Assembly (NCBI RefSeq): GCF_051055405.1
Contig: NZ_CP167068.1
Coordinates: 1,488,001 to 1,552,000, forward strand
Reading direction: 5' to 3'
From: Pseudolachnospira sp051055405
GTDB lineage: Bacteria; Bacillota; Clostridia; Lachnospirales; Lachnospiraceae
Length of the DNA stretch: 64,000 nucleotides
The notes beneath the pieces are model-generated. The model saw only the letters and a list, made by a program, of their open reading frames with translations, did not search any database and had not been told where the DNA came from. Shown here in pieces: positions 25,552-32,892 of the stretch. Within the stretch, counting starts at the first letter, position 1. Each line of letters opens with the position of its first letter. Made by a program: the position numbers and the translations under genes.

Positions 25552-25971
25552 GTGAATAAACGAGAAGAGATGATAAAACGATGGTTTGATATGTGGCTTT
25601 GTAAGACGGATATGGGAATCTGTGATATATTTTTGGATGAAGCAATCTATATCGAAAGCTGGGGGCCAGAATATCATGGCGTTTCTAAAATTAAGTGGTG
25701 GTTTGAAGAGTGGAACACACGAGGGACGGTTCGTCTGTGGGAGATTAAACAGTTTTTTCATAAAGAAAATCAAACCATCGTAGAATGGCGCTTTGAAGAT
25801 GCGCTAAATAATGGGGAGATCGAAGCGTTTGACGGAATGTCTCTGATCCAATGGACGGATGATGATAAAATTCGCTTTCTGAAAGAATTTGGTTGCAATA
25901 AGAATCGATATGACCCTTATAAAAATGGAACAACGCCATGTTTCAAAGAGGAAAGGGCAAGGTGGTTTTAG
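25552..25971 (+). CDS. NTF2/SnoaL-like protein
   Basis: About 139 residues with the cone-fold pattern of NTF2-like proteins (REEMIKRWFDMW..., IFLDEAIYIESWGPEYHG, WNTRGTVRLWEIKQFFHKENQTIVEWRF). These serve as small-molecule isomerases/hydrolases or binding modules; function unknown. The GTG at 25552, 6 nt after GGAGGG (25540-25545), is preferred; an ATG at 25525 overlapping the previous stop as TGATG is an alternative. Last gene of the five-gene cassette. Confidence 0.75.
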   Translation: MNKREEMIKRWFDMWLCKTDMGICDIFLDEAIYIESWGPEYHGVSKIKWWFEEWNTRGTVRLWEIKQFFHKENQTIVEWRFEDALNNGEIEAFDGMSLIQWTDDDKIRFLKEFGCNKNRYDPYKNGTTPCFKEERARWF

Positions 25972-26068
25972 AAAGAAGGAAGAGGATATTTCTCGCCGAA
26001 GAAGGTGGACGATATTGATCGATTCATTTAAAATACAGGGATTTGTGTGAAAAAGATGAGATAAATCA

Positions 26069-26097
26069 TTGCACTCCTCCTAAAAAATCGTTATAAT
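26069..26097 (+). promoter_or_regulatory. sigma-A-type promoter of the GRE-locus regulator
   Basis: TTGCAC (26069-26074), 17-nt spacer, TATAAT (26092-26097), 31 nt before the regulator ATG. Near-consensus, so the regulator is probably made constitutively. Confidence 0.75.
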
Positions 26098-26128
26098 ATG
26101 GGAAACCTGTCAGGAAGGGGGAAGCGGG

Positions 26129-27739
26129 ATGAATGCATGGGCGGTCAGTCCGGACAAAGAGAGAAGGAGAGTGTTGACGGAAAAGTTGGAGAACCTCCAC
26201 ATATGCAGCGCGATTTCTTTGGCTCCAGAGGAACTGGAGGCGCAGCTTGCACAGGGCGGCCCATATCCGGATTTGATTTTATGGGATGCAGAGCAGGATG
26301 GAGCGGAAAATATCGCCCGGATACGAAAATCCATGCAAGGGATGCAGACCGGAATCCTTGCTTTTGCTGCCTGGGAGAGCAGGGATATGCTGCGGAAAAC
26401 TCTTCGCGCTGGGGCTAGCGACACCTTCTTTTGGCCACCAGAGGATTATGAGCTGGAAAAGGCAGTTCGCAATGGAACCAGACAGGCTTTGGCAGATCGG
26501 GAGACCAGACGCGTTCTGGAAGAGATACAGAAAGAGCAAGAAGAGCTTTTGGAAGTGAAGACCGAGAAAATCCTTTTTACCATGATTTCAACGGAAAATG
26601 ATTTGAAAGAGCTCCATTGGCGGTTTTGTATGTTAAATCAAGGAAGAAGCCGGATTCGCCGGTGCCGGATCGGCATCATTCCCGCCGCTCATTTGAAACT
26701 GGATACGGGCCAAGGTGGGGATGGCATTTCTTCTGCTTCTTTGACAAAACGAATCAAACAGCTGATGAAAGACAGCGGACAGGGAGTGGCGATTACAGGG
26801 ATACGCAGTTCCGGGGAACTGTCTCTTTGGTTTTGGGGCGACGAGGGAGAGGCGGAGAAGATGTGCCATACCTTGGTGGAAACCATAGAAAAGGAGATGG
26901 GGTTAGCGCTCCATATTGGGTTAGGAGATAATCTTCCTTTTCCTATGCAGGTAAGAGACAGCGCCAGACAGGCCCGGTATAATGCCAAGGCATATAACGT
27001 ACTGGAACAGGGAAGCCAGGTCCATTTGGAAGGGACGGCGCGCTGGCAGCTTTTGCCGGTAAATCTGCTTCAGCAGGAAGAACGGATGTATGCGGCGGTC
27101 TTGTCCAGAAATTCCCAGTGCATCAAAACCAGGGCACAGGATTTTTGTCAGTTGATTTTAAAGAGCGATTATCTTTCCATTCGGCAGTTGGAGAGAATCC
27201 GTCTCTTTTACCATGCCATGCGAACCAACTGGGTAGAAAAATGCAGGAGAAAATATGCCAAGGCGGATTATTTTTCTTCCCCTGTTTACCGGTTTGACCT
27301 GCCCTTTGACAAGGCCGGAAATTTTTCGGCGGAAAAAATGTTTCAAGATTTGACGGCGGATATGGAGGAAGTGAAAGGCTTCATCTGCGAATTGGAAGAT
27401 CAGGAGAGGCGGGAGGAACGGTTCGTAGGACAGATTGCGGACTATATTTCGCTCTATTATACCAAAGATATTTCTCAAAAAGAGTTGGCGGATATGTTCT
27501 TTATCAGCCCCGGCCATCTTTGCCGGGTTTTTCGAAAACAATACCATATGGGAATGGTCGAATATGTCAATCGGCTGCGGGTAGAAAAAGCGAAGGATTT
27601 ATTGGGGGACGCCTCCTTATCTTTAGCGGATGTATCGGAGCTGGTAGGATTCCACGACTCCAAATATTTTTCCCGCGTCTTTAAAAATTTTTGCCACTGT
27701 TCTCCCGGGCAATATAAGAAACAGATGCTTTCTATATAA
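26129..27739 (+). CDS. AraC-family regulator with degenerate receiver and GGDEF-like domains (YesN-like)
   Basis: 536-residue transcription factor. The N-terminal part (1-115) resembles a response-regulator receiver: DLILWDAEQDG retains the central Asp, but the N-terminal acidic pair is missing. A coiled region (about 125-150) and a divergent cyclase-like domain (about 180-320) follow. The C-terminal 100 residues hold two helix-turn-helix motifs of AraC type (ISQKELADMFFISPGHLCRVFRKQY and LSLADVSELVGFHDSKYFSRVFK). No histidine kinase is adjacent. It is transcribed toward the glycyl radical enzyme and is its likely activator. Confidence 0.88.
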   Translation: MNAWAVSPDKERRRVLTEKLENLHICSAISLAPEELEAQLAQGGPYPDLILWDAEQDGAENIARIRKSMQGMQTGILAFAAWESRDMLRKTLRAGASDTFFWPPEDYELEKAVRNGTRQALADRETRRVLEEIQKEQEELLEVKTEKILFTMISTENDLKELHWRFCMLNQGRSRIRRCRIGIIPAAHLKLDTGQGGDGISSASLTKRIKQLMKDSGQGVAITGIRSSGELSLWFWGDEGEAEKMCHTLVETIEKEMGLALHIGLGDNLPFPMQVRDSARQARYNAKAYNVLEQGSQVHLEGTARWQLLPVNLLQQEERMYAAVLSRNSQCIKTRAQDFCQLILKSDYLSIRQLERIRLFYHAMRTNWVEKCRRKYAKADYFSSPVYRFDLPFDKAGNFSAEKMFQDLTADMEEVKGFICELEDQERREERFVGQIADYISLYYTKDISQKELADMFFISPGHLCRVFRKQYHMGMVEYVNRLRVEKAKDLLGDASLSLADVSELVGFHDSKYFSRVFKNFCHCSPGQYKKQMLSI

Positions 27740-27792
27740 AAAACGCTTTCAGGATAAGAAAATCGTCCACTTGTTTCTGGCGAAAATGTGAG

Positions 27793-27821
27793 TGTTCAGC
27801 GGAAATGGCCGGTGCTACAAT
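27793..27821 (+). promoter_or_regulatory. candidate activator-dependent promoter of the GRE gene
   Basis: TGTTCA (27793-27798), 17 nt, TACAAT (27816-27821), 35 nt before the GRE ATG. A poor -35 with a good -10 suits control by the upstream AraC-type regulator; no clear operator repeat was found. Confidence 0.45.
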
Positions 27822-27855
27822 GATCTCACATGAAAGAAACGAGGAGGAACGTAGA

Positions 27856-30276
27856 ATGGACAACAAAAGAGTCATGTCGGATCGTATCCGAAAACTCTAT
27901 GAAATCGTGCGCACACCGAAAATCGCGTTTAGCGTAGAAAAAGCCCGGCTTTTTACAGAGGCATTTCAGAAATATGAGGGAGATCCCAATGTAATCCGCA
28001 TGGCAAAGGCCCAGGCATATATGTTGGAGAACATTCCGATTTATATCATGGAAGGCGATCTTTTGGCAGGAGCCCCGGCATCCAGACCTATGTGCGTGGA
28101 AGCCGATTTCTGGACCAAAGGTACTTGGCAGAAAGAGGGAATTGAATCCCTGCGTGGAGAAGAGTATTCGATTACGGATGAGCAGGCGGAGTTGATGTAC
28201 CAGTTGACAGAATATTGGCATAAAATTATTCCGGAATATAAACTGTACGATCTGTATGACGAGCCCATGTGGGCTTGGAAAAAAAGCGGATATTTGCTTC
28301 CGGTCAATAAAACCTTGGAAGAAGCGGCGGGTATGGGTTATGCCTGCAACGGCATGGCGATTCTGCCGGAAGCGGACACCTATCAGATCGACTATGAATA
28401 TGTGCTGAAAAAAGGCTTGCAGGCGACGATCGATGAAGCACGGGAAAAGCTGAAACAAGTATCCAGCATGGAGATCAAGACCGAAGAAGACATCGAAAAG
28501 ATCTATGTTTGGAAAGCAATGATCATCATCAACGAAGGTGTCATTCACTGGGCGAACCGGTACGCCGACCTGGCGGAAGCAGAGGCGGAGAAATGCCAGG
28601 ATGCGAACCGGAAAAATGAACTTCTTCAGATGGCTGAGATTTGCCGGCGCGTTCCCCGTTATCCGGCGGAAACGTTCCGGGAAGCGATGCAGTTTTTGTG
28701 GTTCCTTTTCTTGATGATCAGCTGCCAGACTACGACTCCTTTGGGTCGTTTGGATCAAGTGCTGTATCCCTATTATCAAAAAGACCAGGAAAATGGCGTG
28801 CTGGATGATGAGACGGTATTGGAGTATTTGGAAAATTACCGCCTGAAGATCATGCAGATGAAAAACACTTCCGGCGGCCAGAGCCGTCTAAAATGGTCCG
28901 GCCAGGCCCGGTGGAACGGCGTTACCCTGGGCGGCGTGGACGAGAATGGCAAGGATGTGACCAATGCCATGACCTATCTTTTCCTGGAAGCCGCCTACCG
29001 CTGCCGGACGCCTCATCATACGCTGCATCTGCGCGTGCATGAGGGGACGCCGGAAGAATTATTGATGAAGGCGGTAGAATTGGTATCCACTGGGATTGGA
29101 ATGCCGTCCTTTAACAGTGATCGGGGATACATTACGACGTTAATGGAAAAAGGCGTTCCTCTGAAAAAAGCCAGAAATTATATGGTGATGGGATGCGTGG
29201 ATCCGACCGTACCGGAAGGATGGGGACATGTATATTCCATGATGGTAACTTCCCTGCCTTTCGATACCTTCCTTCACAATGGTTACAGCCCATATCTGGG
29301 AATGCAGATCGGTCCCAAAACCGGCGATGTCTGCCAGATGAAGACCTATGAAGAGTTTGAAGACAAAATGCTGGAACACCAGCGGTATTATATCGAATAT
29401 TTTGCGCAGGATATGCTGCTTCGCTATCTGACCGGGCGAAAAGAAATGCAGGATCCGTTCCCGATCTCTCTGTTTTCCGACGGCGTAGAGGTCGGAGTGA
29501 TTGGAAAGATGCGAAAGCTTCCTTACGGCCTTGGACCTACGTTAAATTTGGGCGTAGGCACCATCAATGTGGGAGATTCCATGGCAGTGATCAAAAAGCT
29601 GGTTTTTGACGAAAAGAAGATCACGATGAAGCAGTTAGTGGACGCACTGGACGCCAATTGGGAGGGAGAGGAGAATCAGAAGATTCGCCAGATGTGCCTA
29701 GATGTTCCGAAATATGGAAACGATAATGAGGAAACCGACGCCGTCGTATCTCGTGTTTACAATCGCCTGATTGACATCGGGTGCAGCGTCGACAGCTACC
29801 GGGGCGGAAAATTCTGTGTCAGCGGTCTGTCCATCACCGCTCACGATCCAGGCGGACGGTTGACGGGGGCGACTCCAGACGGCCGGTATGCGGGAAGTCC
29901 TTTGGCGGACGGCTCTGTTTCACCGGAGCAAGGATGTGACGTCTGCGGCCCAACCGCTATGTTAAACAGCGCTATGCGTCTTCCCCAAACTCGCTTGAAC
30001 GCGACGCTGCATAATATGAAAATCCATCCGACAGCCTTGAAGTCGGAAGATGACAAGCGAAAGTTGATTATGCTGATTCGTACCTATATGATGGAAGGCG
30101 GAAATCAGATTCAGTTTAACGTGGTAGACCAAGATACCCTGATCCATGCCCAGGAAGAACCGGAAAAATATAAGGATCTGATTGTTCGGGTGGCTGGATA
30201 CAGTACTTATTTTGTATCGCTGTCCAAAAATGTACAGGATGAGGTGATTGAGCGTACCAGTTATCGGGGCTTATAA
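27856..30276 (+). CDS. glycyl radical enzyme of unassigned specificity
   Basis: 806-residue anaerobic radical enzyme (pyruvate-formate-lyase superfamily, dehydratase/decarboxylase-like branch). The radical-bearing Gly 781 sits in RVAGYSTYF close to the C-terminus; the thiyl Cys 447 sits in MGCVDPTVPEG. Most dehydratase, lyase and decarboxylase members have GCVE there, with Glu as the general base; here it is Asp 449. The PSFNSD motif (about 417-423), LRVHEGTPEELL and FDEKKITMKQLVDAL are family-typical. The ATG at 27856 follows GAGGAGG. Context: a dedicated regulator, activase and carrier. I cannot assign it to choline, glycerol, hydroxyproline, isethionate or arylacetate enzymes. Confidence 0.93.
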   Translation: MDNKRVMSDRIRKLYEIVRTPKIAFSVEKARLFTEAFQKYEGDPNVIRMAKAQAYMLENIPIYIMEGDLLAGAPASRPMCVEADFWTKGTWQKEGIESLRGEEYSITDEQAELMYQLTEYWHKIIPEYKLYDLYDEPMWAWKKSGYLLPVNKTLEEAAGMGYACNGMAILPEADTYQIDYEYVLKKGLQATIDEAREKLKQVSSMEIKTEEDIEKIYVWKAMIIINEGVIHWANRYADLAEAEAEKCQDANRKNELLQMAEICRRVPRYPAETFREAMQFLWFLFLMISCQTTTPLGRLDQVLYPYYQKDQENGVLDDETVLEYLENYRLKIMQMKNTSGGQSRLKWSGQARWNGVTLGGVDENGKDVTNAMTYLFLEAAYRCRTPHHTLHLRVHEGTPEELLMKAVELVSTGIGMPSFNSDRGYITTLMEKGVPLKKARNYMVMGCVDPTVPEGWGHVYSMMVTSLPFDTFLHNGYSPYLGMQIGPKTGDVCQMKTYEEFEDKMLEHQRYYIEYFAQDMLLRYLTGRKEMQDPFPISLFSDGVEVGVIGKMRKLPYGLGPTLNLGVGTINVGDSMAVIKKLVFDEKKITMKQLVDALDANWEGEENQKIRQMCLDVPKYGNDNEETDAVVSRVYNRLIDIGCSVDSYRGGKFCVSGLSITAHDPGGRLTGATPDGRYAGSPLADGSVSPEQGCDVCGPTAMLNSAMRLPQTRLNATLHNMKIHPTALKSEDDKRKLIMLIRTYMMEGGNQIQFNVVDQDTLIHAQEEPEKYKDLIVRVAGYSTYFVSLSKNVQDEVIERTSYRGL

Positions 30277-30293
30277 ACTAGTATACCGGCGGG

Positions 30294-30356
30294 GCAGCCT
30301 TTCCCACAGGGAATTCCAAAGAATTTCCCAGTGGGAAAGATGTCCTGCTGCTTTTT
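30294..30356 (+). terminator. hairpin with T-tract between the GRE and its activase (attenuator)
   Basis: GCAGC (30294-30298) and TTTCCCAC (30300-30307) pair with GTGGGAAA (30331-30338) and GCTGC (30347-30351), followed by five T. An inner stem GGGAATTC/GAATTTCCC extends it. Because the activase RBS follows immediately, it probably terminates partially and keeps activase below GRE level. Confidence 0.7.
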
Positions 30357-30368
30357 AGGAGGAAAACA

Positions 30369-31280
30369 TTGAACCGAGGAATTGTTTTTAATATACAGCG
30401 TTATTCAATCCACGATGGTCCGGGAATTCGAACCACCGTGTTTTTAAAAGGATGTCCCCTTCGGTGTCAGTGGTGCCATAATCCGGAATCCAATTTATCG
30501 AAAGTGCAGATGATTTGGTATTCCCATCTGTGTACGGGATGCGGCGCCTGCATACCGGTCTGTCCAAACGGGTGCATTCAGAAAAAAGCGGAAGGAATCA
30601 TTCAGGAACGGCAGAAGTGCCAGGATTGCTGCGCCTGCGTTGGTGTCTGCCAGAATTTAGCCAGGGAACAGGCCGGAGAGGAAAAAACCGTGGAGCAGGT
30701 AATGGACGAGGTGAAAAAAGACCTTTTGTTTTACCGGTATTCCGGCGGCGGCCTTACGGTCAGCGGCGGAGAGCCTCTCGCCCAACCGGAATTTACAGCG
30801 GAGCTTTTACGTCAGGGGAAAATTCTTGGCATTTCCACAGCAATTGAAACTTGCGGCTTTGCTTCCTGGGAAAAAGCCAAAATTGTGTTTGAAGAGGCGG
30901 ATCTATTGCTTTATGATATCAAACATATGGATTCCGGGCGTCATCAGGAACTGACCGGAGTAGGGAATGAGCGGATTTTGGAAAATTTAAAAAGGGCGGC
31001 GGACGAGGAGAATAAAAAAATATGGATTCGGCTGCCTTTGATTGCCGGAGTCAATGACTCAGAAGAAGAAATTCGGAATGTCTGCTGTTTTTTAGGGACC
31101 TTCCATAATCCGCCGGAGGAAATATGGCTTCTGCCCTACCATGATATGGGGAATTCGAAGCGGGAAGGGCTGGGCTGGAGCACGGAGATCTGCCGGCAAT
31201 TTCAGACGCCGGAACAATCCCGCATTCAGATGCTGGCGGAGTTGATAAAGTCCTATGGATTTTGCGCAAAATATGAATAA
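30369..31280 (+). CDS. glycyl radical enzyme activase (radical SAM)
   Basis: Uses S-adenosylmethionine and a [4Fe-4S] cluster to abstract a hydrogen from Gly 781 of the adjacent GRE. 303 residues. The radical-SAM cysteines are Cys 29, 33 and 36 (CPLRCQWC). A ferredoxin-like insert carries two further cluster motifs (CTGCGACIPVCPNGC and CQDCCACVGVCQ), as in activases of dehydratase-type GREs. GGGLTVSGGEPLAQPEF is the SAM-binding GGE motif. It starts at TTG (30369) behind AGGAGG (30357-30362). Confidence 0.95.
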   Translation: MNRGIVFNIQRYSIHDGPGIRTTVFLKGCPLRCQWCHNPESNLSKVQMIWYSHLCTGCGACIPVCPNGCIQKKAEGIIQERQKCQDCCACVGVCQNLAREQAGEEKTVEQVMDEVKKDLLFYRYSGGGLTVSGGEPLAQPEFTAELLRQGKILGISTAIETCGFASWEKAKIVFEEADLLLYDIKHMDSGRHQELTGVGNERILENLKRAADEENKKIWIRLPLIAGVNDSEEEIRNVCCFLGTFHNPPEEIWLLPYHDMGNSKREGLGWSTEICRQFQTPEQSRIQMLAELIKSYGFCAKYE

Positions 31281-31301
31281 GAAAGCAGGAAAAAAGAAAA
31301 A

Positions 31302-31352
31302 CACTGGAAAATCAGCAAAATAATCCTCCTATTCCTGCTGATTTTGTCAGTG
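31302..31352 (+). terminator. hairpin between activase and carrier genes
   Basis: CACTG (31302-31306) and AAAATCAGCA (31308-31317) pair with TGCTGATTTT (31336-31345) and CAGTG (31348-31352). It could end most activase transcripts; a -10-like TATAAT near 31372 downstream lacks a well-placed -35. Confidence 0.55.
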
Positions 31353-31438
31353 GGAAAAACAAGAAAGTACGCCTATAATGGACCTATCTAAAGAAGCATG
31401 CACTTTGGAGCAATTTGCGAGAAAGCAGAGGAAAAAAC

Positions 31439-32842
31439 ATGGAGAAGAAAAAGAAAAAATCCTTTCCCCATCCCTTATGGGTCATTGTCCTTGTGGTTCT
31501 AGCGGCTGTCGTGCTGACCTGGGTTATTCCATCGGGAGAATTTGCCCGCGAAAAGAACGAAGCGGGACTGGATGTGGTCGTCGTAGACCAGTTTACCTAT
31601 CTGGAAAAAGAATATTTGAAATCCTGGAATATACCGAGCTATATTGTAAGCGGATTCCTGAAAGTCAGCTCCATGCTGTTTATGACGATTTTCTCCGGCT
31701 GCGCCTTTACTGTTGTGCTGGAAAGCGGCGCGCTGCAGAGTTTGATCGCAGCATTCGTCCGGAAATTCGGAAAGAAGGATATCATTTTCATTTCGGTATT
31801 GACCCTGATTTTTGGCTTGATTGCCACCTCCCAGTCGGTGGTTACCTTCATCGGCTTTACGCCCATTATTGTAATGATGGCGATCTCCATGGGATTTGAC
31901 GCGATCTTAGGCGTCTCTCTGGTGGTCTTGGGCGGCGCCATCGGCTTTTCGACCGGTACTCTCAATGCTACCACGACAGTAATTGCACAGGAAATCGCGG
32001 GCCTTCCTCTTTATTCCGGTATTGTGTTCCGTTTTGTCTGCTTTGGGGTTTTCATGATCGTGACCGATATTTTCCTGGTTCGCTATGCCCGACGGGTAAA
32101 GGCGAATCCCGCGCTTAGTCCGATGTATGAACTAAGCCGGACGGAGGGATTTTCCATCGAAGGAAATGCCGATCTGGATTCCATGGGCAAACTGGATCTC
32201 CGGAAGATTTTGGTTATCGCAACGGTTCTGGGTTCCTTGGCGGTGATGGTCTTTGGCTGCCTGAAATTATCCTGGGGCATGGATCAGATTAGTATGGTAT
32301 TCCTGTGCGAAGGTGTGATCGCGGGTATTGTATCTGGTTACAGCGCCAGTAAGATCTGCGAACTTTACACCGAAGGCGCAAAGAAAATGATCGGCGTCTG
32401 CCTGATCGTCGGTGTGTCCCGCGCGGTGGGAGTGGTTTTAGATGCCGCCCATGTGATGGACACGATCGTGTATGCGATGGGTACGGCGTTATCCCACGTA
32501 CCGGCGTTTCTTTCGGCTCCGGCCATGTTTATTGCAAACATCATCGTAAACATCTTTATCGGTTCCGGAACCGGCCAGGCAACGGCGGTTATGCCGATCT
32601 TTACCCCGATCGCCGATATGGTAGGGATGACCCGCCAGACCGCTGTTTTGGCGTTCAATTTCGGCGACGGATTCTGTAACTATATTCTTCCAACTGCTTC
32701 GGCGTTGATGGGAAATCTGGCCGTAGCAAATGTGCCGTATACCAACTGGATGAAGTACATGTGGAAGGTCTTTCTGATGTGGGTCATTACCGGATCGGCT
32801 TTGCTGATCGTGGCCCAGATCATCCAATATGGCCCGATGTAA
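31439..32842 (+). CDS. YfcC-family membrane carrier of the GRE locus
   Basis: 467-residue polytopic carrier with about twelve membrane segments, of the YfcC/DcuC-like ion-transporter superfamily that moves C4-dicarboxylates, basic amino acids or related anions. Conserved stretches are PSGEF, the TSQSVVTFIGFTPI hairpin, GSGTGQATAVMPIFTP and FGDGFCNYILPT. The ATG at 31439 follows AGAGG; an upstream in-frame TTG is less convincing. As last gene of the GRE locus it probably imports the GRE substrate or exports a product. A perfect terminator follows. Confidence 0.85.
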   Translation: MEKKKKKSFPHPLWVIVLVVLAAVVLTWVIPSGEFAREKNEAGLDVVVVDQFTYLEKEYLKSWNIPSYIVSGFLKVSSMLFMTIFSGCAFTVVLESGALQSLIAAFVRKFGKKDIIFISVLTLIFGLIATSQSVVTFIGFTPIIVMMAISMGFDAILGVSLVVLGGAIGFSTGTLNATTTVIAQEIAGLPLYSGIVFRFVCFGVFMIVTDIFLVRYARRVKANPALSPMYELSRTEGFSIEGNADLDSMGKLDLRKILVIATVLGSLAVMVFGCLKLSWGMDQISMVFLCEGVIAGIVSGYSASKICELYTEGAKKMIGVCLIVGVSRAVGVVLDAAHVMDTIVYAMGTALSHVPAFLSAPAMFIANIIVNIFIGSGTGQATAVMPIFTPIADMVGMTRQTAVLAFNFGDGFCNYILPTASALMGNLAVANVPYTNWMKYMWKVFLMWVITGSALLIVAQIIQYGPM

Positions 32843-32851
32843 AACAATATG

Positions 32852-32886
32852 AACGATCTGCCGGTTACCGACTGGCAGGTCGTTTT
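32852..32886 (+). terminator. Rho-independent terminator of the GRE locus
   Basis: AACGATCTGCCGG (32852-32864) pairs fully (two G-T wobbles) with CTGGCAGGTCGTT (32872-32884) and runs into TTTT. The group II intron begins 7 nt after the T-run. Confidence 0.88.
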
Positions 32887-32892
32887 CTGTAA

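Noticed and set aside
27826..28779. 317-codon minus-strand frame opposite the glycyl radical enzyme
   Set aside because: Antisense shadow; low-complexity, His/Phe/Arg-rich translation without motifs.
31347..31377. Promoter TTGTCA...TATAAT before the YfcC carrier
   Set aside because: The spacer is 24 nt, far from the usual 16-18 nt, and TTGTCA is part of the hairpin.
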